Source: Botryosphaeria dothidea (Eukaryota > Ascomycota > Dothideomycetes > Botryosphaeriales > Botryosphaeriaceae). From it: a stretch of DNA of 64,000 bases. Location: positions 1 through 64,000 of the forward strand of contig WWBZ02000033.1 in the NCBI GenBank assembly GCA_011503125.2. Direction: 5' to 3'. Position numbers and translations under genes: made by a program. Below the pieces are notes generated by a model. It was not told the DNA's origin. It made no database searches and worked only from the letters and a program-made list of their open reading frames with translations. Positions 1 to 9,854 of the stretch are shown piece by piece; the first letter of the stretch is position 1, and every line of letters starts with the position of its first letter.

Positions 1-144
1 CCCTAACCCTAACCCTAACCCTAACCCTAACCCTAACCCTAACCCTAACCCTAACCCTAACCCTAACCCTAACCCTAACCCTAACCCTAACCCTAACCCT
101 AACCCTAACCCTAACCCTAACCCTAACCCTAACCCTGACCCTGA
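1..144. repeat. Left telomere, (CCCTAA)n
   Basis: Twenty-two perfect CCCTAA units (1-132) are followed by two CCCTGA units (133-144) and then unique-looking sequence. The C-rich strand reading 5' to 3' at the left edge is the orientation expected for a left chromosome end with TTAGGG telomeres, as in most filamentous fungi. The two degenerate units at the inner edge are typical of the oldest, non-renewed part of a telomere. Confidence 0.98.
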
Positions 145-1484
145 TGCCCAGAGCCTACAATTAAGATTCTAGGAGTCCACGTAGACAACAAGCTCAGATG
201 GGGACCCCATATTAGGGAAACAGGAGCTAAGGCAATCAAACAGTGCACATCTCTCTCTAGACTCGCGGCGTCTACCTAGGGAGCCTCATTTACTAAAGCC
301 CGTCATATCTATGCGGCCGTGGTAAGGCCAGTCCTTACCTACGGCTGTGGGGTATGGCATACCCTAGAGGGAATCCCAGGGTGGAGAAAAACAACTATCC
401 AGCCACTAAAGAAGATCCAAAACCAGTGCCTACGCACCATCTCAGGGGCGTATAAGTCAACCAGCATATAAACCTTAGAGCATGAGACAGGGATTCCCCC
501 ACTCTCACTACACCTGGACGAACTAGCACTAGCCCAGGCTATTAGAGCTAGGGATGGCCCAGTCGCGATAGTAGTAGAGGAAACTTGCCAGAGTATTAAA
601 TAGATAGCTCGGGCTACTCTAAGTACTAGAGGCGCCACTAGCCCTGCTAGAAGAACCCTGCTTAGAAAAAAGGCAAACTCACTCCTCAACTACTGCCCCT
701 CTACCTACTAGAGTCTCTCGGAGCGAACGAAGCTACGCATAGCATATAGGAACAAGTAGAAGGAGAGATGGATAAAGTCTACTAGCCAGGGAAGACAAGA
801 CAAGCCAGTAGCCCAAAGCATATAGTGGAACCCAAAAATCAGACAAATCCACAGCGAACTATCCAAGCCACAGAGCACACTCGCCACCCTACTACGTACA
901 AAGCATATTGGACTAGAGGACTTCCTCTCAAGGCGCAAGGTGCCAGGGCACCCTAGTCCTGCCTGTCCATGCGGCTGGCATAGACAAACCCCAAAGCATA
1001 TCCTCCTCTTCTGCCCCCACTTCCAATAGGGCAGGGCATAGATGCTCCAAAGGGCAGGGACCACGGACTACTACTCCCTCCTCTCAACAAAGAAGAGGAT
1101 CAAAGCAGCAACAGACTGGTTCTTACGCCTAGGGCTGCTCAAGCAATTCAGCCTGGCAAGGGAACTAATATAGGAAGATAACCAGGAAGAGGAACTAGGA
1201 GGATAACCAGGACCACCAGGACCACTAGGACCCGGACAACTACGAGGATAAGGACTAAAGAGATAGGTCTAGTAGGTGAATATAGGGCTGCCACAGCAGC
1301 CGCTACTGGTAAGAAGGAAAAACAAGAACTAGTATAGGATAGCATGCCTAGAGAGAGAGGAGGGGTTTTTGCCAGGCGAAAAGGTTTTCCCCCTCGTGTA
1401 AAATAACTACAGATAGCCAGCCCCGCATGGACCCGTAAGGGAGCTATATCGGGAAGAAATAAATTTATCTATCTATCTATCTAT
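145..1484 (+). mobile_element. 5'-truncated LINE (copy L1), abutting the telomere
   Basis: This is the 3' part of a non-LTR retrotransposon ORF2. The plus-strand reading gives the end of the reverse transcriptase and its C-terminal domain: a VHVDNKLRWGPHI motif near 170-210, a RPVLTYGCGVWH-like motif near 325-360, and a C-x-C...H-x4-C cluster at about 968-1018. The frame is interrupted by many TAG codons, as expected when CAG becomes TAG under RIP, but CA and TG are still common, so mutation is light. The tail is AAATTTATCTATCTATCTATCTATA. The element starts directly at the telomere repeats, so everything upstream of the RT C-terminal region is missing. Homologous copies lie at 13,641, 25,631, 27,602, 52,988 and 56,999. 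Confidence 0.85.
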
Positions 1485-1656
1485 AGAAAGATATTAGTTT
1501 TTTCTTCTTCTATCTACCGTAACTATACTAGAAGATATATATATAGATTACGTATTATACTAGTTCTATCTAGAAAGGCCTAGTAGTCCTTAACTAGTCT
1601 ACTTATTTAGTATTACCGGATAACTAAACTATAGTTAGTACGGCTATTTTCTTAAT
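1485..1656 (+). repeat. Partial Copia-type LTR (copy 1 of 3)
   Basis: About 170 bp match 27,026-27,157 and 39,799-39,967 (shared core from CCGTAACTATACTAG to GGCTATTTTCTTAAT). The copy at 39,769-39,967 directly follows a degenerate Copia pol end and runs from TATTACG to TTAATA, which looks like a RIP-mutated TGTTA...TAACA LTR. Here the left part is missing because the tail of LINE L1 joins it. The LTR interpretation rests on copy 3. Confidence 0.5.
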
Positions 1657-2746
1657 ATTTCGGATAATAAACCTCTATAACTAGGCTACTTAAAGATAAA
1701 AAGAATTCTTTAAGATATTAAAAAGAGTTCTAGAGTACTTAAGTATTCTCGAACCCTCTATAATTTTTAGGGACTTTAACGAATACTATTTATAGTAGAA
1801 CCCTCTTATCCGACTAATATAAGAAGCTTCTAAGCTAGTTAAATAGATAGAAGTAAATAATCTAGAGCTACTAAATACGGTAGAAGAAGCTATCTTCTTT
1901 AAACCGGATCTAGTACGCTCTACGATTCTTAATCTAACTATAATAACCTAAAATTTATTTAATAAAATAAAGAACTAGTAAGTTCTCGACGACTTTAGCT
2001 TAGATTACCGTCCGATATTCTTTAAGATAGAAACTAGAGGCCCTATAGCGGATTCTTCTACTACTATAATCCGATTTAATACTATAAAAGTAGACTAGAA
2101 AAAGTTCTCTTTAATTTTCTAAGAGAAAGTTAAAAAAAAGCTTCTAAACGTACTAGTAATAGCCCGTAACCTAGAATCTTTTTTCTCTCTTTCGAAAGAG
2201 ATAGTAGCCGCTAAACTACTAAAGATACTAGCGCTAAATAATTTAAAAGATACGCTAACTAAAGCTATCTCCTACGCTACGAATCTTACTATTCCCCGCT
2301 TTAAACTAGAACTAAAATCGAAACCGTAGTAGAACGATAAGCTATCTACTAAACGGTAAGAGCTAAAACGAAAGATTTATCTTCTCTTCTATCTTTCTAC
2401 GAAGAGAGATAAGTAAAAATATCTAGAAACCCGAAAAACCTTCGTTAACGCGATTAAGTAAGCTAAACGTTAATACTAGAATTAATTTCTCTCGTTAAAC
2501 TCCTTCTAAGATATATATAAAGCTATATTCTATACGAAGCCGCGATTCTATAATTAAATTCCCCCTATAAAGAAGAAAGATAGCTAAGTTAAGACTAGCT
2601 TTAAGAGGTAGTACTCTACTCTAAGAGAGGGCCTCTTTCTTATATCTTTCTTAGCCCCTCCGTTTAAATAGAATAGTTACTCTTTCTCTATATAAGGTAG
2701 TAAAGCCGAAATAATAGTATTACTTTTAACTAAAAATCTATATATA
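1657..2746 (+). mobile_element. Fragment of a second LINE family (endonuclease end and linker)
   Basis: The plus-strand frame, riddled with TAG/TAA, reads as the C-terminal half of an apurinic-type endonuclease domain. A G-D/T-F/L-N-E-Y-like motif lies near 1,770-1,790, followed by LLN/TVEEATFF, STI-LTIT and the basic linker that precedes RT. The sequence differs from the endonuclease of the L1-L5 family (compare 59,090-59,340), so this is a separate family. CA and TG are practically absent. The fragment is interrupted at 2,746 by a SINE-like insertion. It may resume at 3,381, but I could not follow the frame there. Confidence 0.6.
2733..2746. repeat. Target-site duplication of SINE copy 1 (left)
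   Basis: AAAATCTATATATA is repeated exactly at 3,367-3,380, flanking the insertion. Confidence 0.85.
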
Positions 2747-3366
2747 GATAGATAGATAGATAGATAAATTTAATTAAGCTAATTTAGCTCCTCGAAGAGT
2801 CTATATAGCTATAGCTATCTATAAGGGTATATAAAAAAGAAAACCGTAGCTACTTTCTTAGAATAGCTTAGATAAAAACCTTCTCTATCTATAATAGTAG
2901 TATCTATAGATACTCTATTTAGTATAATTTTTTCTATATATTAGTAGCGGTATCTAAAGTAGAAAGAGTAGCTAAGAGAGAGGGGAACTATAGAGAGAGA
3001 TAACTATAAATCTTAAGACTAAGCCGTAAGAAGTCCCGGCTTATCTATTTATAAGCGCTAGTAAAGCGCTCTTAGAATTTATTTTTAGAAGCGCCTAGCT
3101 AGTCCTTCTCCCTCTTATTACCGCTAGAGAGAATACGGGTACGTATACTTTTATAGTAGGACGTATATACTACTTATAGTCTACCCTAACTACCTATAGA
3201 TTTTTCTTCTTATTACCGCTAGAAAGAATACGAGTACGTATACTTTTAATATAGAACGTATATACTACGAGTAGGTAAGCGGTCTAAGATTTAAACTTAG
3301 AACCTATACTATCCTAGAAAGACTAGGTTACCGTAGAAGTATACCCTACTAATATACTACCCCGCT
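2747..3366 (-). mobile_element. SINE-like element, copy 1
   Basis: This is a non-coding 620-bp insertion, reverse-complementary to 38,553-39,074. On the minus strand it begins GCGGGGTAGTATATTAG and ends AAATTTATCTATCTATCTATC, the same tail as the LINE family here. Near its 5' end a 17-nt hairpin (3,284-3,300; 5-bp stem, 7-nt loop TTTAAAT) looks like a tRNA T-arm. GTTTAAATC fits a RIP-mutated pol III B box (GTTCAAATC). It is flanked by a perfect 14-bp target duplication. It is about 98 bp longer than copy 2 because of a 95-bp internal tandem duplication (units starting 3,114 and 3,209). Confidence 0.75.
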
Positions 3367-3380
3367 AAAATCTATATATA
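3367..3380. repeat. Target-site duplication of SINE copy 1 (right)
   Basis: AAAATCTATATATA is identical to 2,733-2,746. Confidence 0.85.
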
Positions 3381-4576
3381 AGAAGAAAGAAAAGAGAGTC
3401 TAGAAAGAGAGAGCGAAGAGTAAATATACCTAGTCGCTTAGCGCTAGGCCTGTATTTTAATATCTAACTAAGTTATTCTTAGTATAGCTAGAGCCTCTAG
3501 TTACTATTAAGTATCTACTTAGTTATCTAGAATAGTAGCGTTTAAAAAGCCTAATACTATTTTTTTCTTCTCTAAGCGAGATTTACTAAGCTTCTTAAAA
3601 AATTCGAGTAGCTTAGACGCGTTCTTATAGTATACGTAGTATTTACGGATTTTATTAGGAGTATTCTTATAGTTATTCTAGTATTACTATAGAGAATTAG
3701 AGTTCTACTTATTCTAGTTACCTATAAAGATAATCTTATACTATACTCTATATCTTAAATTTTAGTAGTCTACTATCTCTAGTACTTTCTACTTCTTATA
3801 AGTTTTATTCTCGTTCTTATTAAAGATTATATATACTAGGCTAGACTTCTAGACCTAATTCGGATATAGATTATCTAAGATAAGATATAGCTTCTAGGGG
3901 TAGAATATAGAAAAGATTTCTTTCTCTTATATATAAGGAGGTATAGTAACTTCGTATACTTTACCGTTAATTAACCTAGTAATTTTCTACGGACTAAGAT
4001 TCTTTAATAAGAGAGACTTACTATTCCGTTCTAGGTTAAAGTCTTAGGCGTTAATAAATACTTTATCGTTTATATAGAAGATAGAGTATAGCTAGCGGAA
4101 TTTATCTATATAGCGGGCTTATTCTTCTTATATCTAGACTAGTTAATCTTAGAGAAAGCTTCTTATAGTATTTAACCTTTTAACTAACCGGTCTACCCTA
4201 ATTACTTCTACTTTTCTAGTACCCTAGTAGATTTTTATAGATTCTAAGCTAGTACGTAGATAGAATCTATTATCTATAAAGAATAGCGATATACTAGTTA
4301 ATACGCTAATATACGTATTAGCTATAAATTTAGCTTTAGATAGAAAGTCGACCTAGTTATCTTACGCGTAGTTAATATATATCCGGAGGTACTTTTTAAG
4401 ATCTTTAATAAAGCTCTCGCTTTAGCCGTTAGTCTAGGGGTAAAAAGTAGTTAATATTTTAACCTTTACGTTATATCGTTCTATAATTCTTCTATAGATA
4501 TAAGAGTCTATAGCGCTATCTCGGTCGGAGATAATATTTATTAGAAAACCTCGTATATAAAAGAGGCGGCGGTTTA
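3381..4576 (-). mobile_element. Gypsy A, 3' part (integrase C-terminal half), RIP-mutated
   Basis: The minus-strand reading of about 4,030-4,450 gives a Gypsy integrase core end, with a stop-riddled version of the N-Y-A-Q-D-x-W-V-D-F-L...A-E-F-x-A-N motif and the following S-x-F-F-x-D-N-G-F-x-P-R-T motif. Glutamines and tryptophans appear as stops, the expected result of CAG/CAA and TGG becoming TAG/TAA. Sequence further left (3,480-3,760) continues into a degenerate C-terminal region. Any 3' LTR would lie around 3,381-3,480, but I could not define it. The element is split at 4,576 by the Copia insertion and resumes at 9,855. Confidence 0.7.
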
Positions 4577-4581
4577 GAGCC

Positions 4582-4779
4582 TGATGGATGTGGTGCGAAA
4601 GGATGATCGATTGAAGAGAGAGTTGGCAGGGGTTGATATACCCAACTGCCAAGCTCTGCTCGTTAAGCGAGCTATTAGAGCTAATCTGCCAATGGTCTTG
4701 GAGATATGAGTGAACAAAGAGAACAAAGGAAGAGTCATTCCAGGCCCATGGCCTCCACTGCAGTCCATGCATTCCATCA
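4582..4779 (-). repeat. Copia 3' LTR
   Basis: The 198-bp LTR has TG...CA ends intact on the plus strand reading. It differs from the 5' LTR at three sites, each TG or CA here versus TA in the other copy. Confidence 0.95.
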
Positions 4780-4830
4780 CACCCCCCAGGGCATGAGAGG
4801 CTGAATGAGAGCCTGACCTTTATTCGAGTC

Positions 4831-7800
4831 CTACAAACTCTGTTTTGGAAGTTCTTGTAGGCCCAACTGGTTCACGAAGCGTCGAAACTTCGTAAGTGGT
4901 AGAGGCTTCGTAAGTCCGTCAGCAATCATATCGTTGGTCGATACGTATAATAGCTGGATATTGCCGTGTGTAACCTCCTCGCGTATATAGTGCCAATACA
5001 CTTCAATGTGCTTAGTCCTTGTGTTGTTGAATCTCTCTGGCCTTGTAAGTGCAATTGCTGGCTTATTGTCGCCCTCTAGTCGTAGTGGGTGAAGGTCAGT
5101 ATAGTCGTATTGCAGCTCCTGAAGGAGTCGCTTAAGCCATATTGCTTCTTTTGCCGCATGCGTCATTGCGACGTACTCGGCCTCAGTGGACGATGTTGCA
5201 ACGAGGCCCTGACGGCTGCTCTTGTATGAGATAAGTCCGCCTGCTGCTTTGAATGCGTAGCCAAAAGTGCTGCTCCTATTATCTGCGTTGTCGGCAAATG
5301 CTGCATCAGCTGCGCCGTGGAGTTGTAATCCAGGCGGGCCGTATACGCCTTTATGGTGTAGCTGTAGACCTAACACGCCTTCCTCTACCCCCCCAAGGCA
5401 TATAGCAAGGTCAGGGTATGTGTTAAGGTAGGCAAGTACGCGTTTAGCGTGGGAGAGGTGCTCCTCGCTAGGGTTATGCGTAAACTGACAAAGCTTGTGA
5501 GTGGCGTATGCAATGTCGGCGCGTGTCATGTTGGCTGCGTAGCCAATAGAGCCTATAAGGCTTTGATATTCGCTAGTGATATTCGGGCTAGCTGTGCTCT
5601 TGAACGGCTGAAGATTGGCACCGTCCGGTACCATGGGCGTGTTTGTGTGCTTGCTGTTGCTCATGCCGTATTTGTGTACAATTTCTTCGATGTACGTGTC
5701 CTGTGATATCCAGATACGTCGAGTGCGGCGACAGCGTATAATACGCATGCCTAAGTAATGACGTACTGGGCCAAGGTTGCGTAGCTCATAGCGTTCAGCG
5801 AGGGCGTTATGCATGTTAAGAATAACATCTTTGCGCTTGTGTATGAGGAGAATGTCGTCCACGTATACGATAATAACACCTTTGTGTTCCTTGTGGTGAA
5901 ACACGCATGGATCGCTAAACAAGGGCTCGTAGCCCTTGCTCTTCAGAAAGGTGGTAATCTCTTGTTGCCAGAGTAGAGGCGCCTGCTTAAGGCCGTATAG
6001 CGAGCGTAGCAACTCACCAATAAGCTCCTCGTTGCCCTCGTACTCGCGGAATCCTTCTGGGAGGCGTATGTACACACCCTTTTGGTCCATGAGGCTTTGT
6101 ATGAAAGCGGACACAATATCCACCTGTTCGCATTCCAAGTCGTATACAGCGACGAGAGCGAAGATGAGACGTAGTGTAGAGGCGCGTGCAACGGCTGCGT
6201 AGGTAGCAAAGTAGTCTAGACCTGGGCGTTGCTTGTCACCGCGTACTACGAGGCGTGCTTTGAATGAGGCTAAGTAGCCGTCGGCATCCTCCTTGTACTT
6301 CCAAATCCACTTAACGGGTAGTATGCGTATATTACCGTTAGGACGCTTGATCTTGCGCCAAGTACCGTTCCTGATGTGCTGACGAAACTCCTTATGCGTG
6401 GCCTCCATGAGTTGTTTGCTAAGAGGGTGAGTCTGAAGCTCCTTCCACGTCTTAGGCGGAGGTGGGAGGTCCTTGGCTTTCACACGTGGTACGTGTGATA
6501 CTGCGGTTGCGTATACATATGCTATAGTGGGTGGCAGTGCCATAAGGTTACGGTTGCGCTTACGCCTGTCATCCAAGGCAACCTCATCACGATAGGACTG
6601 TCCCTCAGGACGAAGCTTTTGCTCTCTAGCTGAGCGCCGTGGCTGTGTCTGAGTCTGCTGTTGCTGCTCATCACCCCCCGAAGGTTCTAACTGTCCCATC
6701 TCTGGTAGTTCAATGCCGCTGGGCGTATCAGGTTCAGCGTCAACTATAGTAGGTGGCTCCTCGTGGGTATCACCAGCCGTAGCCGATAGCTGGCTGCTGT
6801 CGCTTAGTTCGTCCTCTTGTAGCTCAGTCACCCCCCCATTTTGTGTTTCCGTAGGCTTATGAGCTGGCGGTTGTGGGAGGTCGAGTGGTAGAGGTTTCGT
6901 GATATCGTTGATGTCAAGGTCTTGTAGTGTTAATTCAACGTATTCGCATGCGGGCTCATCGTCATCAGTGGGCGGACTGGTCCTCAGTGGAGTCGTGTTG
7001 GCTTCGTCAAAAGTAACGTGAGCCGAGCGGATAATCTTGTGAGGCGCAATGTATATGCGGTAGATATAATCACCGTCATAGCCAACAAGCTTGCCCTTTT
7101 GCGCGCGAACGCTGAACTTGTCGCCTTGAGCGCGTTTCTGCTTTGGAATGTGAACGTACGCAGTGCTGCCAAATGTACGCCATCTGGTAATATCTGGAAC
7201 GTTGCCAGTGGTGTTGGTGAGCGCGTCCTTTAGCGCTTGATGCGGCGTTTTGCCGCCGTTGAGGCGAGTAGGCGTACGGTTAAGGGTCTTCAATGCAGTC
7301 TCGTATGCCTCAGGCCAGAGGCTCTGAGGGAGGTTGGCATCGCATAGCATTGAGCGTATGCGTGTCTCGGTGATGTGATTGGCCTTTTCAGCCTTACCGT
7401 TTTGCTCAGGATAATAGGGTGCTAAAGTCTGAAGCTCAACACCGAGTTCGTCGCAGGCAGCCTTTAGTTGCTTTTGCGCGAACTCACGGCCTTCGTCGAT
7501 ACGCAGGACCTTAATATAATTGCCGGTCTGATTATGCCAGCGCTTGAGGAACCGCATAAGTGCGTCATGGGCCTCGCTTTTATTCTTAAAAGTCTTACCC
7601 CAGCGATAAGCTGTAGCGTCATTAGTGAGTGTAAGAGCGTAGTGTTCACCCTTTAACCCAGCCTGGGTAACCTGTAGCGTGTCTCCATGGAGTACATCGC
7701 CAGGATAAGCAGCGCGTTGCTGCGGAATATGACTAGGCTGGCGCCTAGCCTTGGTAAGTGCACAGGTTTCGCAGTATTGCTCCTTGCCCTTTAGGTGCAT

Positions 7801-9351
7801 GCCTGTTTAATGGGCGAGTTTTCGAACAGCGTTAAATGATGCGTGTGCCATTCGCCTATGTAAGAGATTAATGTCGACGGTGTGGCCGATGATGGGTAAT
7901 AGCAGGCTACTATTATTAGTAGCTGCTTCCTCCTCGTTGTCCTCCGTAACTAGAGGTTCACCTTTGCCCACTTGTGCAAGCTGGACTAGATAGAGATTTA
8001 TGTTGCGATCGCGAGGTGCGTATAGCAGTTCTTGGTTATGATTATTGCGTAAACAACAATCTCTTGTTGACCAGTGTATATCCTTATCTTCCAGCACGGC
8101 GGTTGAGATGGTATTAATTGCAACGTTGGCTGCGTAGTAGACGTTTGATAGAGTACGTGGAGCCTCTTTACCGTCTGATAATACGGCGGTAAAGTAAACT
8201 GTGCCAATGCCTAAAACGAGGATGCCTGTGGCGCTTGCTGAACCGGTGAAGAAGGGGCGTATTGAACGGAAGGTAATAAATGCCGAGAGGTCGTTCGTGT
8301 AGTGCGCATGGGCTCCAGTGTCGACAATCTAGAGGTCCTGTAGCGACTCCTTACTGGTGTTAGAGTCGTTGTCGGCTTGGCTGGTTGAGGAGGCGACGAT
8401 AGCCATATTCATAAGCGCGTTTGTGCCTCCGCTCTTTGACTTGTTACTGTCCCTGTTGTTATATGCGTCTATAAGCTCCTGATTCTTCTTAAATCCGGGG
8501 CGGGCCTTTTCAGGGTGTAGATGATAACACAACTTAGTGTTATGCGCGTTGCCGCAGCACTCACACTTGCGAGAGTTACCATCCTTGTCCTTTCCTTAAC
8601 GATCACTTTTGCCGCCTTTGCTCTTGTTATTGCCCTTATTATTGCCGCGCGTATTGGCGACGATATTACTCGTGTTGAGCGAGGTTTCTCGCGTCTTCTA
8701 GTTGTCCATGAGGTCCTGGATGATGCTTTCAAGCACAACCTTTTCGTTACGTCGAAGCTTGTCGCGTACGTTGTCAATCCAGCGCTTGAATTTGCTACTA
8801 ACGTCGATGTTACAGACAAAGAGTAACACCTTTATCTCATCGCTGATGGTAATGCCTGCGCGCGTGCATTTAGTAAGCGATTGAGTCCACTTGTTGATGA
8901 ACTCCTGAAGATCTTTGCCGTCAAATGGGTTGGCATATAGGAGGTTGCATAGCAACACCTGTTTCTGACCGGGGCCTTTGTCGCCGTAGCGTTCGCAGAT
9001 GAAATCATACTGCGCTTTGGCTGTATTGGGCAACTGATCAGCAAGGTAATCAGGTACGGAGGCGACGATGATTGCGCGCGCCTTGCCGTCTTTGACACGC
9101 CAGTCGGTGTATGGGAGACGTGCAAGATTATAAGCGCTCTTCTGATCAGCAGTAAGTTTGATCTTGCCGTCTTTGCCGGGTGTACCGTAGTCTGCGCGGT
9201 CGACGTCCTCAGGCTCTTCTTCGAGGCCTGTAACGTAATCAGTAAGGTTAAGGCTATTAAACAAGCCGTCGATAGCACGACGCCATGAGCGATAATCCGC
9301 AGCTGACTTAAGCTTTGGAACACGCATGCGCGTCAAGTCGGAGTCCGCCAT
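4831..9351 (-). pseudogene. Copia gag-pol polyprotein, one frame with four RIP-type stops
   Basis: This is a single frame of 1,507 codons. The first ATG is at 9,349-9,351, giving MADSDLTRMRVPKL. Order: Gag (residues 1-217), a CX2CGX3HX4C zinc knuckle near 264-276, aspartic protease VDTGA near 344, integrase HHCC finger (HRRMAH...CETC) around 497-527, integrase core with RIDEG and YPEQNGKAEK, reverse transcriptase with YVDDILLI near 1,161, and RNase H with TSSTEAEYVAM near 1,387. Stops interrupt it at 8,698-8,700 (TAG), 8,596-8,598 (TAA), 8,329-8,331 (TAG, just before the protease DTG where W is usual) and 7,807-7,809 (TAA). There is no frameshift. From 7,800 to the end pol is open for 989 codons. 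All four stops can arise from a single CpA/TpG to TpA change. Confidence 0.93.
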
Positions 9352-9405
9352 GCTTGGTAAACAGTGCGTTTGTCCGGGAGGGTTGGGTGGCTTTGAAATG
9401 CCGGG

Positions 9406-9576
9406 CGCGGGTTGCTCCAATAAAGAGGGCCGCTAAGTGTGGGTTACTCGAATTGAGGGCCACGGGGTGCAGGTTACTCAAATGAAGAGAGGGCTGCTGA
9501 ATGTGTGGTTGCTCGAGTTAAGGGCCACGGGGCGCGGGTTGCTCAAATAAAGAGGGCCGCTGAATGTGTCGTTGCG
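9406..9576. repeat. Tandem repeat in the Copia leader
   Basis: About 2.7 copies of a roughly 63-bp unit lie between the 5' LTR and gag. Each contains GGTT(A/G)CTC, AAAGAGGGC and GGGCCACGGGG. Units begin near 9,406, 9,467 and 9,531. The unit is imperfect, so the duplication predates this insertion. Confidence 0.75.
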
Positions 9577-9637
9577 AATATGCGCAGGTGACGAGTAGAT
9601 ATTGATCCAGTCGCGAGTGGCTCGTCGAAGAGGCGGG

Positions 9638-9651
9638 CCGGGCTTATAACC
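9638..9651 (-). other. Copia primer-binding site
   Basis: GGTTATAAGCCCGG immediately follows the 5' LTR on the minus strand. GGTTATGAG would be complementary to CTCATAACC, the initiator tRNA-Met anticodon loop. Copia elements are known to prime from an internal fragment of that tRNA. The G to A difference is again TpG to TpA. Confidence 0.6.
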
Positions 9652-9849
9652 TGATGGATGTGGTGCGAAAGGATGATCGATTGAAGAGAGAGTTGGCAGG
9701 GGTTGATATACCCAACTGCCAAGCTCTGCTCGTTAAGCGAGCTATTAGAGCTAATCTGCCAATAGTCTTGGAGATATAAGTGAACAAAGAGAACAAAGGA
9801 AGAGTCATTCCAGGCCCATGGCCTCCACTGCAGTCCATGCATTCCATTA
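9652..9849 (-). repeat. Copia 5' LTR
   Basis: This 198-bp LTR is identical to 4,582-4,779 except at three positions, where this copy reads TA in place of TG, TG and CA. It carries the promoter for the minus-strand transcript. Confidence 0.95.
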
Positions 9850-9854
9850 GAGCC

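Larger units (their letters stand above)
4582..9849 (-). mobile_element. Nearly intact Copia LTR retrotransposon
   Basis: This 5,268-bp element lies on the minus strand, with two 198-bp LTRs differing at three positions and a perfect 5-bp target duplication GAGCC (4,577-4,581 and 9,850-9,854). LTR ends are TGATGGA...TCCATCA. Downstream of the 5' LTR the primer-binding site GGTTATAAGCCC (9,638-9,651) resembles the complement of the initiator tRNA-Met anticodon arm. A purine-rich tract CTGGGGGGTG (4,780-4,789) precedes the 3' LTR. One gag-pol frame fills the interior. Unlike its surroundings, CA and TG are at ordinary levels. It sits inside the RIP-destroyed Gypsy A, so it is the younger insertion. 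Confidence 0.95.

Noticed and set aside
339..1345. Three minus-strand ORFs of 65-118 codons, with look-alikes on plus at 53,123-53,778
   Set aside because: They are antisense to the LINE 3' region. They are open because RIP places TAG/TAA on the coding strand, and they recur only because L1 and L4 are homologous.
145..1484. L1 as a proven telomere-specific retrotransposon
   Set aside because: Copies of the same LINE lie far from the telomere (25-39 kb and 53-59 kb), so telomere specificity is not shown by this window.
2747..2766. (TCTA)n runs here and at 1,468, 27,602, 39,055 and 52,988 as independent microsatellites
   Set aside because: Each is the 3' tail of a LINE or SINE-like copy.
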